Source: Flavobacterium limi
Lineage (GTDB): Bacteria; Bacteroidota; Bacteroidia; Flavobacteriales; Flavobacteriaceae
DNA: 64,000 nt
NCBI RefSeq assembly: GCF_010645075.1
Contig: NZ_JAADZV010000004.1
Span: forward strand, 1 to 64,000
Direction: 5' to 3'
The notes below the pieces were generated by a model, which was given only the letters and a program-made list of their open reading frames with translations, searched no databases and had not been told where the DNA came from. Positions 8,601 to 19,100 of this stretch are shown in pieces (position 1 is the first letter of the stretch; each line of letters begins with the position of its first letter). Made by a program: the position numbers and the translations under genes.

Positions 8601-10414
8601 CGTCTGACAATTTAAAACTTCCATATATTTCTGAATTGCCACCACCTATAGTAATGTATAGTAATGTTTCTGTCGAACAGACAGCTGGTAATAATGAATT
8701 ATTTTCAAGAACGGAATATAATTTTGAAACTTTACCAGAATATACAAATGAAGCAAATTCAATTTATAATTTAGGGAAATATTTTGTAGTAGAAAAAATT
8801 CAAAATGAAACTCTAAATTTGACCTTGGCTCTGAATTTTACAAAATATAATATAAAAAACAGATTGAGCCAACTTGGACGACTATTATCAATAAAAAATT
8901 ATAATTCAAAAAACCAATTACAATATTGTTTAAAAAATGATTATGCAACACCTGCAGACAAACAAGACGAATTAGGCACTAAACAAGAATCATTTATTTC
9001 TAAATCTTATATAAAGGAGCCAGATCCTGCAACTGCCATATATAATCCTAATGTGGCATATGTATCGTATCGATCTTATTTAGTAAATTATGCTAATGTC
9101 AATTCTATCAGTAAAATTTGGTATCCCAGCAAATTAATAAAAAGTACTATCACCCATGGTGGATATACCAATAGTACTACTTATGATAAATTTGATTTCT
9201 TAACTGGAAATGTAACAGAAAGCACAACTACTACAAGCGATGGGAAATCTTACAAAACAAAAATTGTTCCTGCTTACACTTACTTGAAGTATCAAAAAAT
9301 GGGTTCAAAGACTGACAACATTGACAATAAAAACATGCTCTCTCAAACAGCTGCTAATTATTCTTATATTTTTGATAAAAATGATCCTGCTAAACCCTGG
9401 AAAGAAACTGGTGTAGGCATTACCACTTGGAGCAATGTATGGGCCTATGAGGATATAGCAGGAACTAATATCCCTGCAACAGCTGCAAATGAAAAAATTT
9501 GGAGAAAACACAAAACCTTTGTCTGGAACGGTACCAGAAATGCCCATGGAATTTTTACCGGCTATGATGCTGTTAATGGTAGCGGTGATGATAATTTTAT
9601 CTGGGACCTTCCAACCAGTGCAGGTATGAATGTTATCCAGCCTTCACAGTGGAAACAAATGTCAGAGGTAACCCGCTACAATCATTATTCTATGCCGCTG
9701 GAGATGAAGGGTATCAATAATAATTTTGCATCTACCAAAATGGGGGACAATAACACCAAAGTAATCGTTACTGGTAATGCTGGCTACAATGAGATGTTCT
9801 ATACAGGAGGTGAATACTCAGTTTTAAATGCTTCAACCTCATGGCTGGAACCGGGAATATCCTATTCAAGTACTGCATACCGAAGCGAAAATTATCCTCA
9901 TACTGGTAAAAACTCAATTGCTGTTAACTCTAGTAGTCAATTTGGTGTTTCGATGAAAAGTGGCCAGCACAGGGCAGGAAAATATAAAGTCTCGGTTTGG
10001 CTTTCAATATGGAATAGTTCTATGGCAAGATTAAAAATCAACGACAGTATTCTGCCATTTACCGAAAGCTATGATGCGGGAAGCTGGGTTTTAAAGATCG
10101 CTTATGTAGAAGTTCCTGCTGAAGACTGTTCTATTTATATCACTTCAAGTGGAGCTACTCTCTATTATGATGACCTGATGATCCGACCGGTATCCTCTTC
10201 TATAACTGGGTATGTATACAATGAATGGGATGAGTTAACAGCTGTTATTGGTAACAATGGACTGGGTACAAAATTTGAATACGATGCAGCAGGAAGGCTT
10301 ACTAAAACTTACAAAGAGGTGATTAGCAAACCGTCTCCAGATGGTTTGTCGGGAGGGTTTAGACTCATTAAAGAAAATAAGATAAATAATAAATACCTGC
10401 AGCAAGCCAACTAG
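5675..10414 (+). CDS. SpvB/TcB-like giant secreted protein, first of an RHS pair
   Basis: 1579 residues. A Sec signal peptide occupies about residues 1-30 (MTKYQKLHRI, hydrophobic core, ending NNLFA). Residues 50-110 contain VNLVTGDMSYVLPLLNIPSP and LALSYHAGIAMDQEASWVGL, the SpvB/TcdB N-terminal signature in which a beta-propeller-like shell begins (GLGWSLNPG). The body is Asn/Tyr/Ser-rich beta structure typical of Bacteroidota RHS-associated proteins. A single clear YD repeat occurs at the end (FEYDAAGRLTKTYKEV). No RHS core or toxin tip is present; those are in the next gene, 30 bp downstream, so the pair resembles a TcB-TcC split. No T9SS C-terminal domain is seen, so passage across the outer membrane must use another route. 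The family is clear; its biochemical role is inferred. Confidence 0.8.
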   Translation: MTKYQKLHRIIATFFLLIFFPTLLPNNLFAYNNGPNSFEAASFEPVDAADMVNLVTGDMSYVLPLLNIPSPEGGYPLALSYHAGIAMDQEASWVGLGWSLNPGAINRNINGYADDIDQGDDYSIMYDQGGELNYYNVGIGADMNGIKVGVGAYWGSNKTFGGSVTLGYGPASITAENGSLGTNIGIMAGYSSGSQSYSMSNSSTGAALESIMPNPTSRNNGTGLSSASTSFGEHGYDIQFSNKNYSIGYFGFYASYGHTKIKYSLFKEKLSSYNGVLYSNVNPDWKNPINYDTNKLVMYDEGVTNIENVLNSAKNYLCDNVLLPNYDNYKVQAQGLSGNISPTFTDEAQLRHEDIISDLFNVYRTDNGVESGYYDYNISYGSPYNILDTDLKLNNKIFFDFEDTNSSFLRIDRTNISTVQQSDWLQTVLAAKTNKSNNFNEITSNDNIPLKNNHRKRAGKHIEAFTNEQIRSGNAKLMNGFIEALNLSRNQLDVYKPESIGGYQITDVDGKTYHYSLPVINYEIWYKNFSNKDNEDSKFLERQLNTPYATDWLLTAVTGPDYVDKNDNGKVDKEDYGYWVEFDYGKWSDGYIWNSSSGKNNIVKGSGTEADNYEYYKGRKQIYYLDAVRTRTHTAYFIKSIRQDATADYLTKFNTYSTNGTSTFNSTTNPKTVSSAYISFDLNNNLKYKNIPPFPVNNSNWKFYMNGYQRIHTYLHFPTHYSLKLDKIVLVKNNSLILEKNKGSQTLTANGYLYRNRSFEVTKAVNQKLDYSNHEDKNEFKGVYYTNTDLSLKEIAIHQSKNILDISDLYGIDVDSKAEKIINLQHNYSLIPNSFHSERSNKGKLTLNSVQFLGHKGVSYLPKYQFKYNNSSSPYSLNDQDAWGYNKNAAYSWSLSEIITPMGSKMTINYESDDYGTIATSASNYGKGGGIRVKQINTFENENLVSRSNYYYNKIGSDKDVSNVNYKSSGVISYVPSDNLKLPYISELPPPIVMYSNVSVEQTAGNNELFSRTEYNFETLPEYTNEANSIYNLGKYFVVEKIQNETLNLTLALNFTKYNIKNRLSQLGRLLSIKNYNSKNQLQYCLKNDYATPADKQDELGTKQESFISKSYIKEPDPATAIYNPNVAYVSYRSYLVNYANVNSISKIWYPSKLIKSTITHGGYTNSTTYDKFDFLTGNVTESTTTTSDGKSYKTKIVPAYTYLKYQKMGSKTDNIDNKNMLSQTAANYSYIFDKNDPAKPWKETGVGITTWSNVWAYEDIAGTNIPATAANEKIWRKHKTFVWNGTRNAHGIFTGYDAVNGSGDDNFIWDLPTSAGMNVIQPSQWKQMSEVTRYNHYSMPLEMKGINNNFASTKMGDNNTKVIVTGNAGYNEMFYTGGEYSVLNASTSWLEPGISYSSTAYRSENYPHTGKNSIAVNSSSQFGVSMKSGQHRAGKYKVSVWLSIWNSSMARLKINDSILPFTESYDAGSWVLKIAYVEVPAEDCSIYITSSGATLYYDDLMIRPVSSSITGYVYNEWDELTAVIGNNGLGTKFEYDAAGRLTKTYKEVISKPSPDGLSGGFRLIKENKINNKYLQQAN

Positions 10415-10443
10415 CTTTATACAGTTTTTTATAATTTTTTAAA

Positions 10444-13400
10444 ATGATAAAAATGATATACACTAAAAATATGCCAGTCCTGTTTCGTTTCTTATTCCTG
10501 TTTGTGGTTTTATTTTTAACCACTACCCCAATTAATGCCCAAACGATCGGTATTGATACAGAAGACAGAGCTGTATCTCTGGGAGGTACAGGTACATATT
10601 ATCTGGATATGTCCTCACCTACTGATTTTGCAGATTTTAGATGGGAAATATATCCCTACGATGTTAGCGAATTTGTAGGTGGCGCACCAAACAATAAAGC
10701 AACAATGACACAGATTTTCTGGAAGAAACCTGGAACACATCAGATTAAAGTCAGCTACTATGACAGAACCAGAGGCCAAACTTATCTTTCCTATGATGTA
10801 TATGTTTCTGCCAGCGCTGATATGACTGATGCCATTACAATAGTGAGCAACTGCAAGAGCGTAGTCCTGGACCGTAAAGATCCTCCAACAGGAGTAACTT
10901 ATTATTGGCAGAGTACAGCTAATGGAACCAGTACAGATAATTCCGTTAAAACGAGAACCCTAAACAACGGGACAGAATATTTTCTAAGAGCTAAAATTGA
11001 TTCTAATGATATCTGGAGTGCAGCTTCCGCAAGTGTGCAATATCAAATCAATCCGAATGCCTATTTAACATGGTATCTTGACGCAGATCAGGACGGACTG
11101 GGAAATCCTAATTATTATGTACAACAATGTACAAATCCCAGTACCCATAATGTTAAGTATGTTTTGAATAATACCGACACCAGTGATGGTGATGCCAATT
11201 TTATCAGTGACGATTTTAATTTGCCAAACTCAGACAAGGAATATCACTGGACACATGAGATTACCTATAGTGTCGAAGGAAGGTTAACAGGTGTTTCCAG
11301 AACTTATTTTGACGATTTAGGTAAACCCGATGTATCGCTTTCAAAAGATATGGTCTCTAAAAGAGTATGGGGTACTGAAACCAGTTATGACAAGTTTGGA
11401 AGGCCAGATAAAACCTCTTTTATAGCGCCATCAAATCTTTTTACCCTCAACAAGGTATCTTTTCTTAATTCGACTTTTCAGGCTCCGCATGCTCCTACGA
11501 TTCCCAATATACCTGCTAACAAAAATGTTGGTAATATTACAACCAGCCAGACTATTCAGGTAACTAACAATATTACAGCTTCGGGGGTTATAAGCCCTGG
11601 ATTGAACATTACTTTTATAGGGAATGACATTGTTTTGGAGGATGGGTTCAGTGTAAATGGAGCTTCGGGGGGAGTTTTTACCGCTACTGCTAAAATTTTA
11701 TCAGCCAACAGCAATGAAACATTTTCCGGTTCTCCGTTTTTTAGTTATTATTCCGACAACAATACACTGGAGCCCTATCAGGCTACAGCTTCGCAGCCCT
11801 ACACGCAAACCAATTATGACACCCTTAATCCAGAGAATGTCATCAACGTAGTGGGAGGGAATAAGATTAATAATGAATGGAAGACAGGCTACTCCTATAC
11901 TGTACCTGCCGCACAGGAAATGTATTATATATACGGATCAGATTATTATGACGGGATTGTAACTGCAAAAGGAGAGGAAGTAATTACCAAATTCTACAAA
12001 ACAGTAAATGTAGATGCTAACGGGGTGGAAAATGTTGCCTTTACTGATGGTGAAGGAAAAATTTTAGCTACTGCCCAATCGGGAGGCGCTGTCTCGTATC
12101 CTGTTGTTTCGCTTATAGGAACCCAGGGTTTTGTTGATGTTCATATTCCTGCTGGAACTACCTCACCTAGCCTATTGGGATTATCTTATATGGATCCAAG
12201 TACTGGCAGATACGTTTATAAGAATGCATCTGATGAATACAAAATCTACGATTTAAAAACTGGAGAAATAGTCTCCACGCCTCTTACTGGAGGACATGCC
12301 TACAGAATAGAAGCTATATCCCCCCCAACAGCAGACCCAAAGGTATATATTTCTAATGGGGTACCAACTTATGAGGCCAACGTATTAGGAATTTCATACA
12401 ATGTAAATTATTACGATTATGCTTTAAATATTTATAACGAGACTGGAGAGCTCACAAAATCGATACAGCCTAACGGGTATGTTGCCAATGCTACTATTGT
12501 AGGAACACCAGCCCATATGAGCTCGGATAATTTTGCTTCAACATTCCAATATGATGCTCTGGGACAATTAATTGAAAAAACAAGTCCTGACGAAGGAACC
12601 AGCAGGTTTGAATATCGTAATGATGGACAGATCAGTTTTTCGCAAAGTGCCCTGCAGGCACAAAACACAAAAGTTTCATATACCAAATATGACGATTTTG
12701 CAAGACCAGTTACATCTGGAGTTGTTCATACAACGTGGAATTCAAGAAGTGAGGAATTTGACGCAGTTGCCCATACAGAACAAACTTTTACTGTTTATGA
12801 TCATCCTGTAAACTACAGTCAGTTTGTAGAAGAATTACCTTCTAACTTAACCTTGTCAAGCGTTTTATCCACTGCCGGAATATTATCTACAGATTATATA
12901 CAAAACAACCTATCAGGTAATGTTGCCATAACCTACTCAAAACCGGCTTCAATAGTTACAGCTATCACCTGGTACAGTTATGATATCTACGGAAGAGCAG
13001 AATGGATCGTGCAATACAACCAAGGCATTGGTGCTAAAACTATTCATTACCAATATGATGCTGTAGGAAATATCAAAAAGGTATTATTCCAAAAAGACAA
13101 AGATACAGAAAGGTTCGTGCACCAGTACTCTTATGATGCAAATGACGTATTGACCAAAGTGGAAACTTCCATAGACAATGCATCGTTTATTACCCATGCC
13201 GATTATTCCTACTATCAGACCGGAGAACTTAAAAGAGTGGATATCGCCCAAGGGACACAGGGAATCGATTATGTTTATACTCTGGGAGGACAACTTAAAA
13301 GCATCAACCATCCAAGTCTGGAAGCAGCCAAAGATCCTGGCGGAGATTCTAATGATGTCTTTGGACTGACACTCGATTATTACAATGGTGATTATCTGCG

Positions 13401-15210
13401 TACCGGAAAAAATATCGCCTCCTCTCCTACTATTGGAACAGATTATAACGGAAATATCAAAGCGGCACGATGGACCAACAAAGCTATCCCTGATGATTAT
13501 TCAGGCGGTACTGCAAATCCGAAAGCCTATTTGTATAATTATAATCGTAACAATTGGTTAACTGAAGCTATCTATGGGACCACAGTTCCAAATACTACTC
13601 AAATTGCACCTACAGCGGCGTGGGCGGAGAAAGGAATCACTTATGACCCCAATGGAAATATTAAAGCCTTACAGCGAACCAATACAGGGGGGAATTTACA
13701 GGATGACCTGACCTACAATTACTATACAGGCAAAAACCAGCTAAAGAAGGTAGCTGATGCGATTGTCAATTCGACAGGTCCTGATGACTTAGCAAACCAA
13801 GCGACCCCAGAAAATTATCAGTACGATGACATTGGACAAATGATCCGCAACAACCAAGAAAATATTGATTACATCTATAACACTCAGGGACTGATAAAAG
13901 AAGTAAGTCAAAATGGACATCTTTTGGTAAGATTCTCCTACAATGAAAGAGGACAGCGTATCAAAAAAGAAAGGTTTAAAACTTCTTCTGCTTATACTTT
14001 AGACAATACTGAATATTATATACTGGATCTATCCGGAAATACAATGGCTGTCTACAATCAGCCAAGCGGAAGTGCCATAGCTCAAAAAGATTTGCCTATC
14101 TTTGGGCTTAGCAGGCTGGGTGTCTATAACAGAACTGACGCTGTAAGTAGCTATGAAATTACCGATCATTTAGGTAATGTAAGGTCGGTAATCCAGAAAT
14201 TAAACGGAAATCCTGACGTAAAATCGTTTGCAGATTATTATCCTTTTGGAGAGAGATTGCCTGACCGTAACTCTTTGAATTACCGTTACGCTTTCCAGGG
14301 GCAGGAACTCGATACTGAAACCAATATGGAGGCGTTTCAATTGAGACTTTGGGATGGTAGGATTGGCAGATGGTTATCACCGGATCCTATGGGACAATAT
14401 AGTTCTCCTTATCTTGGAATGGGGAATAATCCTGTAAACGGGCTAGATCCAAATGGAGGATTTTGGGAAGAATTGGGCAATTTCTTTTCAGGAAATGGCT
14501 GGGTAAAGAATTCCGAGATGTACACAAATATTACTGAAGGTAATTCACGTCCTTATAATTCTTATTATTCTTCCTCCGTTCAGGATGCACCCACACAGTT
14601 TGTAGGATCATTTTATGACTCTACTTATTTTTATGAACAAGTTAGTGTTAACACAATGCTCATTGGTAAAAGGAATAATCCAAATGTTAAAACCTTTGGC
14701 TTAATCTTACCGCAAAATTTCGGTAACTGGAACGAAACTGGTTCGGATGGTTTATATTGGGTAGGATGCTTATCGTGTCACGCGGATAATGGTGCATTCA
14801 GATATGCTGCATATAATAGTGCTGAGAGACAGGTAGGATTAGTTTTAGGAACATTATTAGAAGCTGCGGCATTTAGAGTAGCGTCTTTTCGCCCTAGAGT
14901 GAGATTTGATGTCACAAAAACATATATGGACCCAAAACAAATGAGTATCTTTATTCGCGAGCTTGAAGCTGGATATAAAAATGGAGGAACTAAATTACTT
15001 AAATCTCATGTACTAACTTCTGATCAAGTAAAAGCTTTGAGCGAAAATCTAAAGCAAACTTTAACTAAGACCATTCCAAATGCAAATACAAATAGTGCCA
15101 TCATTAATCAATTGTACAACCCACGTTGGCGATATATTGACCAAATACCTGGAGGTAGAAAGGAAATCAATAAAGCTATTAAGGGCACAAATATTTTTTT
15201 TCCATATTAA
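10444..15210 (+). CDS. RHS/YD-repeat toxin with unrecognised C-terminal tip
   Basis: 1588 residues. Signal peptide about 1-34 (ending PINAQ); a PKD-like domain follows (about 35-125). A Ca-loop-like segment DADQDGLGNP sits near 215, a coat-hanger-stack-like stretch near 355-420, and many YD repeats from about 690 to 1200. The RHS-associated core lies at about 1270-1340: YPFGERLPDRNSLNYRYAFQ, then GRIGRWLSPDPMGQY and NPVNGLDPNGG. The two DP motifs are those expected for TcC-like self-cleavage that frees the tip. The last about 250 residues are the variable effector and match nothing I recognise. They hold a YWVGCLSCHADNG segment and a basic C-terminal domain. The start could also be the ATG at 10456 or 10471. 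The neighbouring small gene is the probable immunity protein. Confidence 0.85.
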   Translation: MIKMIYTKNMPVLFRFLFLFVVLFLTTTPINAQTIGIDTEDRAVSLGGTGTYYLDMSSPTDFADFRWEIYPYDVSEFVGGAPNNKATMTQIFWKKPGTHQIKVSYYDRTRGQTYLSYDVYVSASADMTDAITIVSNCKSVVLDRKDPPTGVTYYWQSTANGTSTDNSVKTRTLNNGTEYFLRAKIDSNDIWSAASASVQYQINPNAYLTWYLDADQDGLGNPNYYVQQCTNPSTHNVKYVLNNTDTSDGDANFISDDFNLPNSDKEYHWTHEITYSVEGRLTGVSRTYFDDLGKPDVSLSKDMVSKRVWGTETSYDKFGRPDKTSFIAPSNLFTLNKVSFLNSTFQAPHAPTIPNIPANKNVGNITTSQTIQVTNNITASGVISPGLNITFIGNDIVLEDGFSVNGASGGVFTATAKILSANSNETFSGSPFFSYYSDNNTLEPYQATASQPYTQTNYDTLNPENVINVVGGNKINNEWKTGYSYTVPAAQEMYYIYGSDYYDGIVTAKGEEVITKFYKTVNVDANGVENVAFTDGEGKILATAQSGGAVSYPVVSLIGTQGFVDVHIPAGTTSPSLLGLSYMDPSTGRYVYKNASDEYKIYDLKTGEIVSTPLTGGHAYRIEAISPPTADPKVYISNGVPTYEANVLGISYNVNYYDYALNIYNETGELTKSIQPNGYVANATIVGTPAHMSSDNFASTFQYDALGQLIEKTSPDEGTSRFEYRNDGQISFSQSALQAQNTKVSYTKYDDFARPVTSGVVHTTWNSRSEEFDAVAHTEQTFTVYDHPVNYSQFVEELPSNLTLSSVLSTAGILSTDYIQNNLSGNVAITYSKPASIVTAITWYSYDIYGRAEWIVQYNQGIGAKTIHYQYDAVGNIKKVLFQKDKDTERFVHQYSYDANDVLTKVETSIDNASFITHADYSYYQTGELKRVDIAQGTQGIDYVYTLGGQLKSINHPSLEAAKDPGGDSNDVFGLTLDYYNGDYLRTGKNIASSPTIGTDYNGNIKAARWTNKAIPDDYSGGTANPKAYLYNYNRNNWLTEAIYGTTVPNTTQIAPTAAWAEKGITYDPNGNIKALQRTNTGGNLQDDLTYNYYTGKNQLKKVADAIVNSTGPDDLANQATPENYQYDDIGQMIRNNQENIDYIYNTQGLIKEVSQNGHLLVRFSYNERGQRIKKERFKTSSAYTLDNTEYYILDLSGNTMAVYNQPSGSAIAQKDLPIFGLSRLGVYNRTDAVSSYEITDHLGNVRSVIQKLNGNPDVKSFADYYPFGERLPDRNSLNYRYAFQGQELDTETNMEAFQLRLWDGRIGRWLSPDPMGQYSSPYLGMGNNPVNGLDPNGGFWEELGNFFSGNGWVKNSEMYTNITEGNSRPYNSYYSSSVQDAPTQFVGSFYDSTYFYEQVSVNTMLIGKRNNPNVKTFGLILPQNFGNWNETGSDGLYWVGCLSCHADNGAFRYAAYNSAERQVGLVLGTLLEAAAFRVASFRPRVRFDVTKTYMDPKQMSIFIRELEAGYKNGGTKLLKSHVLTSDQVKALSENLKQTLTKTIPNANTNSAIINQLYNPRWRYIDQIPGGRKEINKAIKGTNIFFPY

Positions 15211-15220
15211 TAAATGAACA

Positions 15221-15568
15221 ATGAAATCTAAGGAATTACTTAACATTATATTAAAATTATTTAAGAGCCATAGAAATAATAGTGAAATTATTAAAGAGCT
15301 TTTAAATAGAGAAATTATTAATTTTTCTTTCGAAAAAAAATATGTGCTAAACAATGTCGATTTCGATTTTGAATTGGTAAAAACGATTTCAAAGAATAAA
15401 GATTTGATTGAATATTATGTAGAAGCTAGTGATGGTAGTCCGTATAAAATTGAATTAATTTTTGATCAAAAATGGTTACTGAAATCATTTCTTTTTCAAT
15501 GTCAGGGTTGTTTTGGTAATGATGATGAATGCCTAGTCTGTGGAGGTTCGGGTTGGGGCGTTTTATAA
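15221..15568 (+). CDS. Putative immunity protein with C-terminal Cys4 motif
   Basis: A 115-residue soluble protein starting 10 bp after the RHS toxin stop, the usual place for an immunity gene. The N-terminal 60 residues are basic and helical; the middle (LIEYYVEASDGSPYKIELIF) looks like strands. The C-terminus holds CQGC, then CLVCGGSGWG, a CxxC-x6-CxxCGGSG arrangement like half of a DnaJ zinc module, likely to bind one zinc ion. I do not recognise the family. Role as antitoxin for the tip at 14.5-15.2 kb is inferred from position and size only. Its AT-rich codon use resembles that of the RHS tip, in line with joint transfer. Two terminators follow. Confidence 0.6.
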   Translation: MKSKELLNIILKLFKSHRNNSEIIKELLNREIINFSFEKKYVLNNVDFDFELVKTISKNKDLIEYYVEASDGSPYKIELIFDQKWLLKSFLFQCQGCFGNDDECLVCGGSGWGVL

Positions 15569-15673
15569 ACAAGATTATTAGGGTATATGTCTGGTGGCTT
15601 AAATATACGCAACGATAGTGCAGAATTTCTTTCTCCACCCGCAACAATAAAACACAAGCATTATCAAACAACA

Positions 15674-15704
15674 AAGCAACTCATAATGGAGTTGCTTTTG
15701 TTTT
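15674..15704 (+). terminator. Rho-independent terminator, repeat copy 1
   Basis: Stem AGCAACTC / GAGTTGCT (15675-15682 with 15689-15696), loop ATAATG, then TTTTGTTTT. It ends the RHS-immunity transcript. Confidence 0.8.
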
Positions 15705-15917
15705 ATATTTAGTCGCTCCTACGCCTATCTAAAATAATCGTGTAAACTATCACTCTAATCATATTAAAAAATCACAATAATCACAACTAAATCATCAAAA
15801 AAATTAGATAAAATCTGAGAAAGCTAGATCCAGATGGCTTGGATATATCAACGCAACGATAGTGCAGAAATTTTTTCTGTGCCCACAACTATAATACACA
15901 AGCATTATTAAACAAGA

Positions 15918-15949
15918 AAGCAACTCATAACCGGGTTGCTTTTGTTTTT
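15918..15949 (+). terminator. Rho-independent terminator, repeat copy 2
   Basis: Stem AAGCAACTC / GGGTTGCTT with one G-T pair, loop ATAACC, then TTTGTTTTT. It is the duplicated partner of the terminator at 15674; pairing is kept in spite of a base change in the 3' arm. Confidence 0.75.
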
Positions 15950-16197
15950 ATATTACATATTAGCTCTCAAGCATATCTAAATAATTAAGTAAACTATCAC
16001 TCAAATCATATTAAAAAAATCACAATAATCACAACTAAATCATAAAAAAATCCAGATAAAATCTGACAAAGCTAGATTCTATTTTTATAGATTTGTTTAA
16101 AAAAACTATAAAATTTAACCCTATAATTTAATAGTGAAATCAGAATCATATTTCGCCCTTATATCTGCTCTAAGACTATTATATTTTATTTTTAAAC

Positions 16198-19100
16198 ATG
16201 AAGAAAAACATATTTCTGATTTTGTTGTTCATCACTTTTAGTTCTTTTGCACAAGGCGAAGCCAATATCTGGATTTTTGGAAATAAAGCCGGATTAGATT
16301 TTAACAGTGGGAGTCCTGTTGCAATAACTGACGGACAAATGAATACGGCAGAAGGATGTGGTACGATTTCTAATGCTGCAGGACAGTTGTTATTTTATAC
16401 CGACGGAATTCGAGTCTGGAACAAAAATCATCAAATCATGCCTAATGGCAAGGGCCTCAAAGGAAGCAGTTCAGGTTCGCAAGCTGCTTTAATTGTTCCG
16501 AAACCTGAATCCACCAACATTTATTATATTTTTACTGCCACAGCTCTGGCGGATCCCGATGGTATCCAATATTCTGAAGTAGATTTAAATCTGGACGGAG
16601 GTTTAGGTAATATTACGGCGAAAAAAAATATTCCATTACTAACCCCTGCGTGTGAAAAAATAACTGTTGTTAAAAAAAATGGAACCAATAATTATTGGCT
16701 GGTTATTCACGAATATGGAAATAATAACTTCTTGGCCTACGAAATAAGTTCCTCAGGATTAAATCTGACTCCAGTAATAAGCAGTATTGGTGCTACTATT
16801 TCAAACAACATCAATCAGACTGTCGGTTATTTAAAATTTTCGCCTGATGGTACGAAATTAATCAGCTGTAATTATCAATCCATTATTGAACTTTTCGATT
16901 TTGATTCTGCCACCGGAAAAATAACAAATCCTAGATTGGTTTCTAATAAAGTTGCTAACTATGGCGCAGAGTTTTCACCTTCTGGCAATATCGCATACAT
17001 TACAACCGGCGACCGTGATATATTTGAATTGCTTCAATTTGATTTGACCGCTGCCAATATTCAAGCCACTGCTACCCAACTCTATTTAGCAAATAACATC
17101 GATCATCAGGTAGGAGCCCTTCAATTAGCCGTTGACAGGAAAATATATACCCCAATATTCGACTCACACTACATTAGTGTCATTAACAAACCTGAATTAT
17201 TGGGTACAGCATGCGATTTTCAGTTAGATGCTATTCCTCTCGGAACCGGATTGGGACAGGCCGGCCTTCCACAATTCATTCAATCTTATTTTGTTGTTGG
17301 GATAGATATTGAAAACAACTGCCTTGGTGAAGCGACAACATTTTCATTAAGCGGAAATCAAAATATTACGTCCGCGGACTGGGATTTCGGAGACGGAACC
17401 ACTTCAATAGATATTAATCCTACGCATACTTACCTGACTGAAGGAAATTTTACCGTATCAGTTACTGCAACTGGTACAAATGGAACAAGCACAAAAACAA
17501 AAGAGATTGTTATATCAAAAGTACCCCTAGCAACACAACCTAACAATATGTCTGTTTGTGACAGTGATAATGATGGTTTATATACTTTTGATTTAACTAC
17601 TCAAGATCTATCCATTTTAAATGGCCAGGATCCTAATTTGTATAAAGTAAAATATTTTGCTAACAATACACTTATTGCATCACCTACTTCTTACCAAAAT
17701 AAAATACCTTATCAGGAAGAAAATATTAAAGCTGAAGTCTTTAACATATCCAATGTAAGCTGTAATGTCTATACAAGTTTTATAATAGATGTAAATGATA
17801 GTCCATCACCAAGCCTGTCAACCCAGATTCCAGATTTAGCTTTATGCGATAACAGAAGTGTCGGAACAGATAATGATGGCCGTATTACTTTTGATTTAAC
17901 CCAAAGAGCAACTGCGATACTAAATGGACAACTATCCTCTCAATTTTTAATTTCTTATTATAAAGATGGAGGTTTTACGCAGCTAATCCCTACTCCTGCA
18001 TTGTATGAAAATACCATACCTACAGAAACTATTTTTGTTAAAATTACTAATAAAGATAACCCAAACTGTACCGCAAATACATCTTTCAGAATTAAAGTTT
18101 TAGACATGCCTGTAATTCCTGTTACTGTGGATCTAAAACAATGTGATGATAATAGTGACGGATTTAGTGTTTTCAATCTGGATGAAGCTATTAGTAAGAT
18201 TACTACAAATGCGATAAACGAAAAGATTGCTTTTTTTAAAACGATAATAGATGCACAGAACAATACCAATCCAATCCTGAATACAAGTAACTATATCAAT
18301 ACAACAGTAAGTAATGATATGCTATATGTCAGAGTGAGTAATATCAATAATTGTTTTAAAATAACAAAATTAAACCTGCTTGTTTCTACAACACAAATCC
18401 CTCATAGTTTTTCCAAGCTCTTTACTCAGTGTGATGATGAGATTTCCGGGAGCAATACCGATGGTATTGCGATCTTCAATTTCAGTAACGTTACCAATGA
18501 GGTTCTGTCTCTTTTTCCTTCGGGACAACTCTTAGATATTACCTATTATAAAAACCTTGAGGATGCATTAACCGAAAAAAACAATATTACCAATATATCA
18601 AATTACAGCAATTTTGGTTATCCAAATTCTCAAAAAATATATATTCGTGTTGACAGCCGAATAAACAATGACTGTTTAGGCCTGGGTGGATATATTACTT
18701 TGAATGTCGAATCAATACCTATTGTAAAATCAGTAAGAAAAAATCACTGTGATGACAATCATGACGGGTTCTTTGCCTTTGATACTTCAACTATTGAATC
18801 CCGTATGTTAAACGGATTAACGAATGTCCAAGTCACTTATATCGATCAAAATAATAATCCTTTGGCCAGTCCACTACCTAATCCATTTGTTACTAATTCC
18901 CAAACAATAAGAGTAAACGTAAAAAACAATTCGTCAACATCATGCTCATATGATACAGTAATTGAATTTATTGTTGATGATCTTCCTGAAGCCTTTCCTA
19001 TTTCTAAAACTATGACAACAGCCTGTGATAACGAAAGTGATCCTTTGCTACAAGATGGAAAATATCCTTTTGATACGACTAGTTTTCAAAACATTATTTT

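Larger units (their letters stand above)
15588..16079 (+). repeat. Tandem duplication of a ~245-bp non-coding unit
   Basis: Two head-to-tail copies, about 15588-15831 and 15832-16079, align along their length with small substitutions and indels. Shared landmarks are cgcaacgatagtgcagaa near the start, acacaagcatta, a hairpin with AAGCAACTC, and aactatcactc(t/a)aatcata near the end, closing with gctagat. The join between copies reads ctagatccagatggc, which translates as LDPDG, the sequence that closes an RHS core just before the variable tip. This looks like decayed RHS tip cassettes. There is no open frame of useful length. It fills the 630-bp space between the immunity gene and the T9SS cargo gene; the remaining 16080-16197 is AT-rich leader of the latter. 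Confidence 0.75.
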
